A DNA stretch of 64,000 bases from Lentisphaeria bacterium (GTDB taxonomy: Bacteria; Verrucomicrobiota; Lentisphaeria; Victivallales; UBA1829): contig DPDG01000114.1 of assembly GCA_003526375.1 (NCBI GenBank), positions 61,615 to 125,614 of the forward strand. Reading direction: 5' to 3'. This document shows positions 54,810 to 63,339 of the stretch, piece by piece. The translations under genes and the position numbers were made by a program. The notes below the pieces were generated by a model that had not been told where the DNA came from, made no database searches, and was given only the letters and a program-made list of their open reading frames with translations. The first letter of the stretch is position 1, and every line of letters begins with the position of its first letter.

Positions 54810-56093
54810 TCAATAATATTCAGCGCTTGCGCCGAGTTCTTCTTCGATCCTGAGCAGGCGGTTGTATTTGCAGATGCGCTCGCTTCGGCTGGCGGAGCCG
54901 GTCTTGATCTGGCCTGTCGCATAGGCGACTGCAAGGTCTGCAATCGTGGTATCCTCCGTTTCGCCGGACCGGTGGCTGATGACGGCTTTCCACGCGGCGT
55001 TCTGCGCCATGCGGACCGCATCCAGCGTCTCCGTGACGGAGCCGATCTGGTTGACCTTGACGAGAATTGCGTTTGCCGCATTCAGGTCAATGGCTTTCCG
55101 CAGATATTTGACGTTGGTCACAAGAAGATCGTCTCCCACGAGCTGAACCCGGCTGCCGATCGCGCTGTGCAGAATCTGCCATCCGGTCCAGTCGCTTTCG
55201 GACATGCCGTCTTCCACGGAGTCAATGGGATATTTTTCGGTCAGGGACTGGATGTATGCCGCCTGTTCTGTGGAGGAGAGCACTCTGCCCTGTCCCTCTT
55301 TTTTGTATTCGTAAAGCCCCGTTTCCGTGTTGTAGAATTCGCTGGATGCGCAGTCGAGGGCGATCGAAACATCCCCGCCGGATGCCCTTGTCCCCGCCTT
55401 GTATCCGGCGCGTTCGATTGATTCGATGATCAGTGTGATTGCGTCGTCGATACTGGCGACATGAGGCGAAAAACCGCCCTCGTCTCCGACTGATGTGGAG
55501 AGTCCTCTGGCGCTCAGCACGGATTTCAGGGAATGGAAGACCTCCACGCCCATGCGCAGCCCCTCGCGGAAACATTTTGCCCCGATCGGGCGGATCATGA
55601 ACTCCTGAAAATCAATCGGGGCATCCGAGTGTGCGCCGCCGTTGATGATATTCATCATCGGGACCGGCAGACGTTTCGCATTGACGCCGCCGATGTAACG
55701 GTAAAGCGGCAGGTCGACGCATTCCGCGCCGGCATGGAGCGCCGCCATGGAAACCGCGAGAATCGCATTGGCGCCGAGTTTCTTTTTATTCGGAGTCCCG
55801 TCAAGTTCGAGCATCGCACGGTCAAGTGCGGCTTGGTCCAGCACATCCATGCCGATCAGTGCTTCGGCGATTTCCCTGTTGATATGTCCGACCGCCTGAA
55901 GAACTCCTTTTCCCCCGTAGCGCTTCTTGTCGCCGTCACGCAGTTCCAGTGCCTCGTTCACCCCTGTGGATGCGCCGGACGGCACGGATGCGCGCCCCGT
56001 CACGCCGCATTCCAGCGTAACTTCCGCCTCTACGGTCGGATTGCCTCTTGAATCAATGATTTCACGTCCGGTGATGTTGGTAATGACAGACAT
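54810..56093 (-). CDS. eno: Enolase
   Basis: Converts 2-phosphoglycerate to phosphoenolpyruvate, the step before pyk. The 427-residue protein has SVITNITGREIIDSRGNPTV, SGASTGVNEALELRDGD, the metal-site DCASSEFYNTE, and the catalytic lysine region in ILVKVNQIGSVTET and VISHRSGETED. Length and motifs are normal. The 230 bases upstream hold no gene. Confidence 0.97.
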   Translation of the reverse strand: MSVITNITGREIIDSRGNPTVEAEVTLECGVTGRASVPSGASTGVNEALELRDGDKKRYGGKGVLQAVGHINREIAEALIGMDVLDQAALDRAMLELDGTPNKKKLGANAILAVSMAALHAGAECVDLPLYRYIGGVNAKRLPVPMMNIINGGAHSDAPIDFQEFMIRPIGAKCFREGLRMGVEVFHSLKSVLSARGLSTSVGDEGGFSPHVASIDDAITLIIESIERAGYKAGTRASGGDVSIALDCASSEFYNTETGLYEYKKEGQGRVLSSTEQAAYIQSLTEKYPIDSVEDGMSESDWTGWQILHSAIGSRVQLVGDDLLVTNVKYLRKAIDLNAANAILVKVNQIGSVTETLDAVRMAQNAAWKAVISHRSGETEDTTIADLAVAYATGQIKTGSASRSERICKYNRLLRIEEELGASAEYY

Positions 56094-56323
56094 AATTTAC
56101 CCCCCATGGTTAATTTGTTGTTGAAAGAAGAATATCATCAAAAAAAGAAAAATCAAATGGCAGAACAGCGAAAGGGCGGACGATGTTTCCGTGACCGGCT
56201 GATAAAAAAGAGGGTGTTTCAGCAAAAAAAAATTCCGTTGGGAGAGAAATAAAAAAAATGAAAAAATGATTCCGGCTGTTTTGATCTTTCCGTTTCCTGA
56301 TGTTCTTTGCCGGACCGATATAT

Positions 56324-56743
56324 TCAGTCACAGTCATAACGCCCGGAGCGCGAGCTTTTCACCCTGCTGCGGATACTTTTCGATTTCAGGCGGCGTTCTT
56401 TCGAGGCTTTGGTCGGTTTGGTCTTTTTCCGTTTTCGCGGCTCGGTCATGGCTTGTGCGATCAACGCCGCAAGACGTTCCCGCGCAAGATCGCGGTTCAT
56501 TGCCAGGCTGCGTGAATCCTTGACGAAAACCGTGACGAACCCGTCCGCGGCACGTGTCCCCGCGAGAGCGTAGAGACGATTTCTTGTAAGTTCGTTCAAT
56601 ATCTTCGATTCCGCCGCATGGAAAGCCAGGCGTACCGCCGTGGCAGTTTTGTTGACATGCTGTCCACCGGGTCCTGCCGCGGAACAGATGAATTCTTCTT
56701 TCAACTCGTCTTCCGGAAGATTCTCTTTTGAAAAAACTGCCAT
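56324..56743 (-). CDS. arfB: Ribosome-rescue release factor ArfB-like
   Basis: A 139-residue protein with the GGQ peptidyl-hydrolysis motif at 26-28 (SAAGPGGQHVNKTATAVRL) and a C-terminal basic tail (PRKRKKTKPTKASKERRLKS) that would sit in the empty mRNA channel. It frees stalled ribosomes, lacking the codon-recognition domains of RF1/RF2. It lies six bases downstream of the AraC gene on the same strand. Confidence 0.9.
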   Translation of the reverse strand: MAVFSKENLPEDELKEEFICSAAGPGGQHVNKTATAVRLAFHAAESKILNELTRNRLYALAGTRAADGFVTVFVKDSRSLAMNRDLARERLAALIAQAMTEPRKRKKTKPTKASKERRLKSKSIRSRVKSSRSGRYDCD

Positions 56744-56749
56744 TTCATC

Positions 56750-57568
56750 CTACTTTCCCTTGAGATTCTGCAACGCGCAGAGCCTGCCCCACGATTCCGG
56801 ATATGCGGAATATTTTTTCCGGTAATCCGCCGGAGTCAGATTCGTTTCTTTTTTGAATTGACGGTAAAACACTTCCAGGGAGTCGAACCCGCAGAGGAGT
56901 GCGATTTCCTTGATCGGGGTCAACCCGCCGGATAACAGAAGTTTCGCCTTGCCGATCCGCTGTTGAAGAATGTAGTGGTAAGGCGTCGTTTTCATATATT
57001 CCCTGAACAGGGCAAAAAGATACGGACGGCTCAGATTCGACTTTTCGGCAATGTTTTCCGGATCGATTGCCGAAGTGTAGTTCATCTGGATATACGTGAG
57101 CGCACGCTTCAGAGGTTCGGGGAATGCGATTTCAACGGACGATTGATGCGGCGAGGATTTCCAGCGGATGGTGGAGTAGGCGTAATCCGAGAGCGCTTCC
57201 ATATCGGCGCAGCCGGAATGAAACGCCTTGTGGCATTCGGTTGCGAAATCGACAGCGGCGTCGGAGGATTCCCAGAGGCTTACGCGCGGGCCGGGGCGGT
57301 TGCCGTCATCGACCTTGAAATAGAGTACGATGCAGCGGTAGGGATCATTGGCATCCGTTTCGCAGATCGTGTGTTCTCCTCCCTTGTGCCAGAAGACTGC
57401 GCCGCGCTCGAATTGCTTGACCTCTCCGTTCACTTCAAAAAAGAGTTTGCCGCCGGTCAGGATTTCGATACATTCAAAAGATGGCGAAATCGTTGTCGGA
57501 GAGACCCGTTTGACATTGGGGCAGGCGAAAAATCCGACCCTCAGAAGCTGTACTTTGCGCTCTTTCAT
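56750..57568 (-). CDS. AraC-family transcriptional regulator
   Basis: A 272-residue regulator: an N-terminal cupin-like sensor domain (GGKLFFEVNGEVKQFERGAV, FWHKGGEHTIC) and a C-terminal AraC double helix-turn-helix (NIAEKSNLSRPYLFALFREY, PIKEIALLCGFDSLEVFYRQ). It is divergent from the isomerase/oxidoreductase pair and probably activates it. The ATG at 57568 is chosen over a GTG at 57610; neither has a good ribosome site. Confidence 0.88.
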   Translation of the reverse strand: MKERKVQLLRVGFFACPNVKRVSPTTISPSFECIEILTGGKLFFEVNGEVKQFERGAVFWHKGGEHTICETDANDPYRCIVLYFKVDDGNRPGPRVSLWESSDAAVDFATECHKAFHSGCADMEALSDYAYSTIRWKSSPHQSSVEIAFPEPLKRALTYIQMNYTSAIDPENIAEKSNLSRPYLFALFREYMKTTPYHYILQQRIGKAKLLLSGGLTPIKEIALLCGFDSLEVFYRQFKKETNLTPADYRKKYSAYPESWGRLCALQNLKGK

Positions 57569-57600
57569 AATAAACGTCAAAAAAAAATACTTTCCGTCAA

Positions 57601-57628
57601 TTGTTTTCACTTTGATGTATGATATAAT
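57601..57628 (+). promoter_or_regulatory. Possible promoter of the isomerase/oxidoreductase operon
   Basis: TATAAT at 57623-57628 with a weak TTGTTT at 57601-57606, spacing 16. A poor -35 box fits activation by the divergent AraC protein. Confidence 0.45.
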
Positions 57629-57692
57629 TTATACAGCAACATACTTTTAGTCAAATGAAAGCTAACAAAAAAACACAAAAAGGAGTATTGTC

Positions 57693-58490
57693 ATGCTCAG
57701 ACCGTTGTCAGTTCAGCTTTATTCGCTGAGGGACTATGCAAAAGATGATTTTGTCGCAGTCCTGAAGAAAGTCGCGGAAATCGGATACAAAGGCGTCGAG
57801 CCCGCCGGATTCTGGAATCTGAGACCGTCCGAACTGAAGAAAATCGTCGAAGACCTCGGAATGAAGATCTATTCCTCCCACTCCCCGTGGGCGAGAGGAA
57901 ACAATCTCGGTGAGTGCATGGAGCTGGCCGACGCTCTCGGACTCAAGACGATCGTCTGCGGATACGGGCCCGATGACTTCAAGGATCTCGACTCCATCAA
58001 GAAGACAGCCGAGCTTACGAACAAGATGCAGGAGTTCTTCGCCCGCAACGGATTCACGCTTTTCCAGCACAACCACTACTGGGAATTCGAGCGCATCGAC
58101 GGAAAACTCAAATATGAGATTTTCGCGGAACTCTGCCCGAATGTGAAATTTGAGATCGATTCTTTCTGGTCCACCAACAAGGGAACCGAAGATCCTGTTG
58201 AAATGCTCAAGCTGTTTGCCGACAGAACCATTCTTCTCCACATGAAGGACGGCGTCTGCACGCAGAAGGCGGGCGGCGGTGAAATGGTCAACGGACTTCT
58301 CGATATGAAGATTGACCTGATGCCGCTCGGAACCGGGACACTGCCGATCAAGCAGATTGTCGAAGCCGCCCCCGCAGCAGTCGAAACCATTGTCGTCGAA
58401 CTTGATTACTGCGATACGGAAATGTACAAGGCAATCGAAATGAGCTACAAGTTCATGACCGGGAACGGACTTGCCGCAGGCAACAAGTAA
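57693..58490 (+). CDS. Sugar phosphate isomerase/epimerase-like TIM barrel
   Basis: A 265-residue xylose-isomerase-like barrel: VQLYSLRDYAKDDFVAVLKK, GYKGVEPAGFW, FTLFQHNHYWEF, VKFEIDSFW, and ILLHMKDG give the usual metal-site E, D, H and E. Such proteins isomerise or epimerise sugars or inositols, often beside Gfo/Idh/MocA enzymes as here. AGGAG lies 7 bases upstream. Confidence 0.9.
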   Translation: MLRPLSVQLYSLRDYAKDDFVAVLKKVAEIGYKGVEPAGFWNLRPSELKKIVEDLGMKIYSSHSPWARGNNLGECMELADALGLKTIVCGYGPDDFKDLDSIKKTAELTNKMQEFFARNGFTLFQHNHYWEFERIDGKLKYEIFAELCPNVKFEIDSFWSTNKGTEDPVEMLKLFADRTILLHMKDGVCTQKAGGGEMVNGLLDMKIDLMPLGTGTLPIKQIVEAAPAAVETIVVELDYCDTEMYKAIEMSYKFMTGNGLAAGNK

Positions 58491-58509
58491 CCTGAAACGG
58501 ATACGGAAA

Positions 58510-59637
58510 ATGAAAAAAACAAAAGTCGGTATTATCGGATGCGGAATGATTTCCGATACCTATTTCAAGGCGTCTCAAACTTTCAATATGATAGAGGTTG
58601 TCGCATGTTCCGACATCATCCCGGAGCGCTCCGCCGCAAAAAAGGAGCTTTACGGTGTCCAGAACATGACCAACGAAGAACTCCTGGCGATTCCGGAAAT
58701 TGAGATTGTCCTGAATCTTACGCCTCCGCAGGTTCACTCCGGAATTGCGATGGATACACTGAACGCGGGCAAACACGCCTATTCGGAAAAACCTTTCGGA
58801 GTCGATTTTGACGATGCCGCAAAGGTAATGGCTCTGGCGAAGGAAAAGGGGCTCCGTGTGGGATGCGCTCCCGATACTTTCCTCGGCGGCGGACAGCAGA
58901 CCGCACGCAAACTCATTGATGACGGGTGGATCGGCAAACCGCTTTCCGGCACTGCGATCGTCATGGGGCGCGGACCTGAAAAATGGGGACAGGCGCCGTT
59001 CTTCTATGACTACGGTGCGGGGCCGATGCTTGACCTCGGACCGTACTATATGACGGCTCTCGTCAATATGCTCGGCCCGGCGAAGAGTGTCATTGCCGTC
59101 ACGACCAAAGGTTTCGATTACCGCACTTTCGGCGCGGAAGTCGGTGAGACCTATAAGGACAAATACAAACCGTTTGATAAATATCCCGTGAATGTGACGA
59201 CGCACCTGACGGGTGTTGTCGAGTTCCAGTGCGGTGCGGTGATCACGGTGATCACCAGCTTCGACTGTTACAGGCACGGACACAGCCCGATTGAGATCTA
59301 TGGAACCGAGGGATCGCTTCAGGTTCCCGATCCGAATACATTCGGCGGTCCGGTGAAAGTGTTCCGGAAAGGCGATACGGAGTCGGATTGGAAGAATGTC
59401 CCGCTGACCCATATCTACACGGAAAACAGCCGCAGCATCGGAGCCGCCGATATGGCAATGGCTCTCCGCAGCGGACGTAAACACCGTGTCAACGGCGAAC
59501 TTGCAAACCATGTTCTTGAGATCATGCTTTCTTTCGACAAGTCCAGCAAACTGGGCAGGAAAGTAGAACTCGTGACAACTTGTGAACGTCCGGAGCCGCT
59601 GCCTCTCGGACTTGACAAGGGCGAACTTCCTGAATAA
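58510..59637 (+). CDS. Gfo/Idh/MocA-family oxidoreductase
   Basis: A 375-residue NAD(P)-dependent oxidoreductase: KVGIIGCGMISDTYFKA for cofactor binding, the lysine motif KHAYSEKPFGVD (EKP), and a C-terminal alpha/beta domain with GPMLDLGPYYMTALVNMLGP. It oxidises or reduces a sugar or inositol. The ATG at 58510 was chosen over open frame to 58471, which overlaps the previous gene. Same operon as the isomerase; a terminator follows. Confidence 0.92.
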   Translation: MKKTKVGIIGCGMISDTYFKASQTFNMIEVVACSDIIPERSAAKKELYGVQNMTNEELLAIPEIEIVLNLTPPQVHSGIAMDTLNAGKHAYSEKPFGVDFDDAAKVMALAKEKGLRVGCAPDTFLGGGQQTARKLIDDGWIGKPLSGTAIVMGRGPEKWGQAPFFYDYGAGPMLDLGPYYMTALVNMLGPAKSVIAVTTKGFDYRTFGAEVGETYKDKYKPFDKYPVNVTTHLTGVVEFQCGAVITVITSFDCYRHGHSPIEIYGTEGSLQVPDPNTFGGPVKVFRKGDTESDWKNVPLTHIYTENSRSIGAADMAMALRSGRKHRVNGELANHVLEIMLSFDKSSKLGRKVELVTTCERPEPLPLGLDKGELPE

Positions 59638-59656
59638 ACTTCAGCAAGTGCGAAAA

Positions 59657-59708
59657 CAAAGGAAAGAACTCCTGAAGAGGCAGTTCTTTCCTTTGCCGTT
59701 TTTATTTT
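59657..59708 (+). terminator. Rho-independent terminator
   Basis: CAAAGGAAAGAACT (59657-59670) pairs with AGTTCTTTCCTTTG (59682-59695), 14 bases perfect, then CCGTTTTTATTTT. Confidence 0.93.
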
Positions 59709-59799
59709 CCTGTTTTGCCGTGCAACAAAATTCATTCTTTTTCATAAGCGCTATTGAATAAATGGGCTTATGGTATTATAATACCAAGTTCCAAGAGAA

Positions 59800-59876
59800 G
59801 CACCCGTAGCTCAGTTGGATAGAGCGTCTGCCTCCGGAGTAGAAGGTCGTGAGTTCAAGTCTCGCCGGGTGCACCA
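59800..59876 (+). tRNA. tRNA-Arg, anticodon CCG
   Basis: A complete cloverleaf: acceptor GCACCCG/CGGGTGC, D arm around AGCTCAGTTGGATAGAGC, anticodon loop CTCCGGA with anticodon CCG (codon CGG), T loop TTCAAGT, discriminator A, and an encoded CCA end (59874-59876). Its 3' end borders an apparent integrated element, a common integration site. Confidence 0.96.
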
Positions 59877-61104
59877 TCTTATTTTATTTCTAAGTGCTTA
59901 TCTACAAGCTATTTATAAAGCTTAATAACTTATCGTTTGCCTTTCATTGTTTTTCGATTGTTTTCCATTCTTTTCGAGTGTCAAAATACCGTGAAGGTCT
60001 ACCGAACGTCCACCACTTTTTTGAATCTACCCCTCAAGTTACTTTTTTCAAGTATTTTCTTCAGGAATGATCTAATCGCATGTCTCTATCCCTGTAGTTT
60101 GGCAGGAAATGGGCTCCTCGGACGCATCACGGACGTTTCTCGGACGCTCCCCGGACGGATAGAAAGCTTGCAATTTGAGGCTCCTCGGACGTTTCGGACG
60201 CTTTGTCGCAATTTTTTATATATGCGCAACCTACGCGCACTCGCGCGAGGCTGTGCCCAAAGGAAGGAGATCATACTACCCCCTGCTGTATTCATAAGTC
60301 ACCCCGAACTTTCCGAACTTTTCCGAACTTGTTCCGAACTTCCTCCGAACATGATTAGCCTCAAAAATGGCAAAGTTAGGAGGAAAAGGCTGAAAAAGAT
60401 GTGCAGACAAGCTATTCTTATCATTTAAACAGTAACATTACACGGAGGATACCATGAGAGTTGATGCTTTTCTGAATGCATTCGATGCCATTGCCGCGAG
60501 TGTTGGACTTGCGTAGACTCCCCCAGAAGACAGCCCGTTTGCACAGTAAAGGTAGGAAGGCGCTGACTGTCGCGGATATCAGCCATGGCTCCATTTGTCT
60601 TATCCATGGATTCTTGGGACGGTAGTGGGACGGATTTAGGACTGGTAAATAGCAGAGAAATGGGCGTATGGGACGGATGGGACGGATATTTTTGATTTCT
60701 TGGTTTGCATGCGCCTGCGCGCGTGTAAGCGCGCATAAGCTAAGCTCGGACATTTCGGACACATATTTTCAAGTCCTTATAAGGGCAGATAGAGACGTTT
60801 ATTTTTCTCCGGACATTTCGGACCGTTTTTCAGAACTCTTATATAGACACCTTTTTGCGATTCTATCTCTCCGGACATTTCGGACATATATTTACTTACG
60901 CGTGTGGAAAAAAGTATATATTGGACAATGGCAGGGGACATATGTATTTTTTTTTGTTCCTGATAAGGAGTTTGAAAAAAGTGTCCGTTTTGTCCATGAG
61001 TCCCCTATTAGCCCTTTTTTGTTCCTAATAAGGAGTTTGAAAAAAGTGTCCGTTTTGTCCGTGAACCTCCTGTCATACACCACCGTATCAACTCACTGCA
61101 TGGT
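59877..61104. repeat. Repeat-packed non-coding region after tRNA-Arg
   Basis: About 1.2 kb with no convincing gene but several families of short repeats. CGGACG occurs at 60119, 60130, 60141 and 60152 (exact 11-base phasing) and again at 60186 and 60195. CCGAAC occurs at 60304, 60313, 60323, 60334 and 60345. GGGACGG pairs occur at about 60617-60635 and 60670-60683. CGGACATTTCGGAC occurs three times (60747, 60810, 60872). A 50-base direct repeat occupies 60950-60999 and 61015-61064, 48 of 50 identical, containing the inverted form GTCCGTTTTGTCC. The last five units are spaced about 62-65 bases within their groups. Base composition is AT-rich between the motifs. Confidence 0.85.
60454..60516 (+). 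CDS. Possible 20-residue peptide or truncated gene start
   Basis: ATG with GGAGG 5 bases upstream begins a 20-residue frame, MRVDAFLNAFDAIAASVGLA, ending in TAG. The ribosome site is among the best in this region, but the product is tiny. It could be a leader peptide or the broken start of a lost phage gene. Confidence 0.3.
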   Translation: MRVDAFLNAFDAIAASVGLA

Positions 61105-61147
61105 AAAAAAAAGACGGAGGGAAGGCTTGTACTCCTTCGACCTCCGT
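61105..61147 (-). terminator. Rho-independent terminator of the DUF932 operon
   Basis: On the minus strand, ACGGAGG and GAAGG pair with CCTTC and CCTCCGT (61114-61125 with 61134-61147, two bulged bases), followed by eight T-equivalents (61112-61105). The 140 bases between it and the DUF932 stop hold no gene I can see. Confidence 0.88.
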
Positions 61148-61286
61148 AATGCTTTGGACATCCTCATGGCGCATCACTTCATGGGGCGGGTCTTCCGGAC
61201 AGGAGGGCACAACAGGAGGCCTCCCACCGGAATCTCTTCACGCAGGGAAGAGTCAGCGGGACCTTATGATTGTTTCGCAAATGATA

Positions 61287-62009
61287 TCAGCTCCAGAGCT
61301 CCGGTCGGTTGCCGTCCAAACCGAAGCAGCGGTTCAGAGCGGCGTAGGAGACGTCCACCCGTTGCGGGGTGTATTTCCTGACCGTCTCCGTGAACGCATT
61401 CAACAGGCTCCATCGGGTCGGCTCGGCGAACTCCTCGTGCGAGGGATTCTTGAATTCCTTGTACACCGGTACAATATCCGAGCTGTTGATTGCACCGAGT
61501 TCTGCGGCTCTGACGATTCGGCTTCTGGCTTCGTCGTCGTTGTCCAGATACGCCACTTTCAAGTCCTCGCAGACATTCTCCAATATCAGGAACTCGTTTT
61601 CGAGCTCATCGACGGCACGGTTCACCAGATCGCACAGCTCAATCCGCGAGGTGTGGCGACGCTTCAGAACCATGCTCCCGCCGAACGCCATGTTACTGCA
61701 CACCATCACACTGATTCCGGCTGTCAGCCCCACGGAAAAGCTCTTGTCGTGGCTGTTTCTGAGCCCGATACAGCGACACCATTCCAGCGAGGAACTCCTG
61801 TTGATCTTCATCACGCCGAACAGCTTCGCACCCTCACGTGCCAAGCCGAACTGCTCCTCCAGAATCACCCACTGATGCGCCTGCACCACCTCCGTTACCG
61901 CCTCAATGACCTCATAATGCGGAACCGGTTTCCAGCTCGAAGTCGCCTCCGGCGTCGGAACCAGCGCGATTTCTTCCGTGTGGCGTAGTGACCACCGCCG
62001 CCCATGCAA
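61287..62009 (-). CDS. DUF932 phage/plasmid-type protein (probable frameshift near start)
   Basis: A 240-residue frame with DUF932 features: VPTPEATSSWKPVPHYEVIE, NRSSSLEWCRCIGLRNSHDK, and FSVGLTAGISVMVCSNMAFG. DUF932 genes are common in phages and integrative elements; function unknown. As read, it must start at a TTG (62009) with no ribosome site. An ATG at 62022 has AGGGG 7 bases upstream and reads MSHLCMGGGGHYATR, a typical DUF932 start, but is in another frame; one extra base near 61970-61985 would join them. This suggests a one-base deletion, a sequencing error or a recoding site. Confidence 0.75.
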   Translation of the reverse strand: MHGRRWSLRHTEEIALVPTPEATSSWKPVPHYEVIEAVTEVVQAHQWVILEEQFGLAREGAKLFGVMKINRSSSLEWCRCIGLRNSHDKSFSVGLTAGISVMVCSNMAFGGSMVLKRRHTSRIELCDLVNRAVDELENEFLILENVCEDLKVAYLDNDDEARSRIVRAAELGAINSSDIVPVYKEFKNPSHEEFAEPTRWSLLNAFTETVRKYTPQRVDVSYAALNRCFGLDGNRPELWS

Positions 62010-62024
62010 AGATGACTCATCGTC

Positions 62025-62810
62025 TCACCCCTTCCTCACGTGCCACAAACGGCACTTGTTTTTGTAAGGACAATCCGCGCAGGAAAAACCTGTCTCATTC
62101 GGATAGAACACCTCCCTCTGCACCGCCGATTCGATTGTCTGCGCCAGCAATTCAAAACGCAGGAAATCCGCCTCATTGCGCTCGGTATAGTGCGACTCCA
62201 CGCATGGCGTTCTGGTCTTCGTCACGATATCGAACCGGAACAGCGGACTCCTGCCGGTCAGTTTTGTACGGGCGTAACAAAAAGCGGTCGCCTGCAAGTC
62301 CTGATGCGCCTTGCCCGCAGACCACTTCGCGCCTGCCGTTTTCCAATCGACGATATACTCATGACCGCCGTCCTCCACGATCAGATCATACTCCCCGATC
62401 AGCGGCTTCGACAGCCCCGGAATCTCCACGGAAAACCCTTCCTCTACGCTCCTGACCGCAAAGTCATCCTGCCAGTTTTCGAGGCAGACAGTGAGCATGG
62501 CAAATCCCGTTTGCAGCAGAGACCCGTAATCTTCTTTCGGCTTGTAGACGAGGTGTTCCACGGCATTGGTTTCCGCCTTGAAATACGCCTCGAACAGCTC
62601 TTTTGCATCTGCGATTTTCAGCTGCGGACCGCTCCTTGCACGCTGACTCAACGCCGCATGGAAGGCACGCCCGAACGGGAAGCAGCTGCACGTGTGTTCC
62701 GGCTTTGCATGTTCGAGATACTGGAACTTGAATTTCAGCGGGCATGTCAGGTAGCAGTGGAACGCCGAATACGACCAGTGCGGTTCCTTGCGCAACTCAT
62801 TCAGGTTCAT
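62025..62810 (-). CDS. PD-(D/E)XK nuclease-family protein (RecB/Cas4-like)
   Basis: A 261-residue nuclease: N-terminal HWSYSAFHCYLTCPLKFKFQ, core motif IGEYDLIVEDGGHEYIVDWK (E, D, then D-x-K), and a C-terminal CADCPYKNKC cysteine group that may bind an iron-sulfur cluster with the N-terminal cysteine. This layout is typical of phage-type RecB-like exonucleases and Cas4; no cas genes or CRISPR array accompany it, so a phage recombination or replication role is more likely. AAAGG precedes the ATG. Confidence 0.87.
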   Translation of the reverse strand: MNLNELRKEPHWSYSAFHCYLTCPLKFKFQYLEHAKPEHTCSCFPFGRAFHAALSQRARSGPQLKIADAKELFEAYFKAETNAVEHLVYKPKEDYGSLLQTGFAMLTVCLENWQDDFAVRSVEEGFSVEIPGLSKPLIGEYDLIVEDGGHEYIVDWKTAGAKWSAGKAHQDLQATAFCYARTKLTGRSPLFRFDIVTKTRTPCVESHYTERNEADFLRFELLAQTIESAVQREVFYPNETGFSCADCPYKNKCRLWHVRKG

Positions 62811-62811
62811 T

Positions 62812-63258
62812 TCACGCCGCCTTTCCGTTGAACTCGTTGATCGCCAGACTGCACTGATTGCGCGACAGCTCCTCTACGGAATTCACCCGGAACCTTGCCG
62901 CGATCTGCTGAGGCGTGACACGGGCGTCCCTTGCGAGGTCGAGCAGATACTTGATCTGTTTCGGAGACGCGGGACCATCAACATTCTGACTGCCTTTCCC
63001 CTTGCCGTAACTGCCCTTTCCACCGGAATAACTCTGTGACGATTGTGGTATTTGCTGTACAGCCGTACAATTACCGCTATGCAGCTCCGTTTCGACACTG
63101 TTTCGCACAAGATCAAAGGTCTCATGGATGCGGCTCTGAAGCTGTTCCGCCGTCAGACCGTCCGGGATTTCCACCTCAATGGAGGCGTGGTAGCTCTGGC
63201 TGGAATACTCCGTCTCCGCCGGAACTTTTTTACTGTATGATGCGTTCAATTTCAACAT
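62812..63258 (-). CDS. Phage-type protein of unknown function
   Basis: A 148-residue protein: a beta-rich N-terminal part (MLKLNASYSKKVPAETEYSS, then SYHASIEVEIPDGLTAEQLQ), a G/S/K-rich linker (SYSGGKGSYGKGKGS), and a C-terminal helical part (ASPKQIKYLLDLARDARVTP) of a kind seen at the end of Rad52/RecT-like phage recombination proteins. AGGAG lies 8 bases before the ATG at 63258. It is one base from the nuclease gene. Confidence 0.65.
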   Translation of the reverse strand: MLKLNASYSKKVPAETEYSSQSYHASIEVEIPDGLTAEQLQSRIHETFDLVRNSVETELHSGNCTAVQQIPQSSQSYSGGKGSYGKGKGSQNVDGPASPKQIKYLLDLARDARVTPQQIAARFRVNSVEELSRNQCSLAINEFNGKAA

Positions 63259-63339
63259 GATGAATTCTCCTGAAAAGATTGAGTCTCCGAACAGGTTTAA
63301 CACCTGCCGGAGACCCATGTTTCTGTTTGTTTTTCTGAA

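Noticed and set aside
59937..60428. A 163-residue plus-strand reading frame after the tRNA
   Set aside because: Its product reflects CGGACG and CCGAAC repeats, has no recognisable domain and lacks a ribosome site at its start.
60747..61064. A CRISPR array (repeats at about 62-65 base spacing, Cas4-like nuclease nearby)
   Set aside because: Conserved cores are only 14 bases or occur as two 50-base copies, orientation flips within the series, the intervals are not clean spacers, and no cas1, cas2 or effector gene is present. The nuclease fits the phage RecB-like type.
60668..61381. A 237-residue plus-strand reading frame across the repeat region
   Set aside because: It runs through the repeat array, a terminator and the antisense side of the DUF932 gene, has low-complexity repeated residues from the DNA repeats and no ribosome site.
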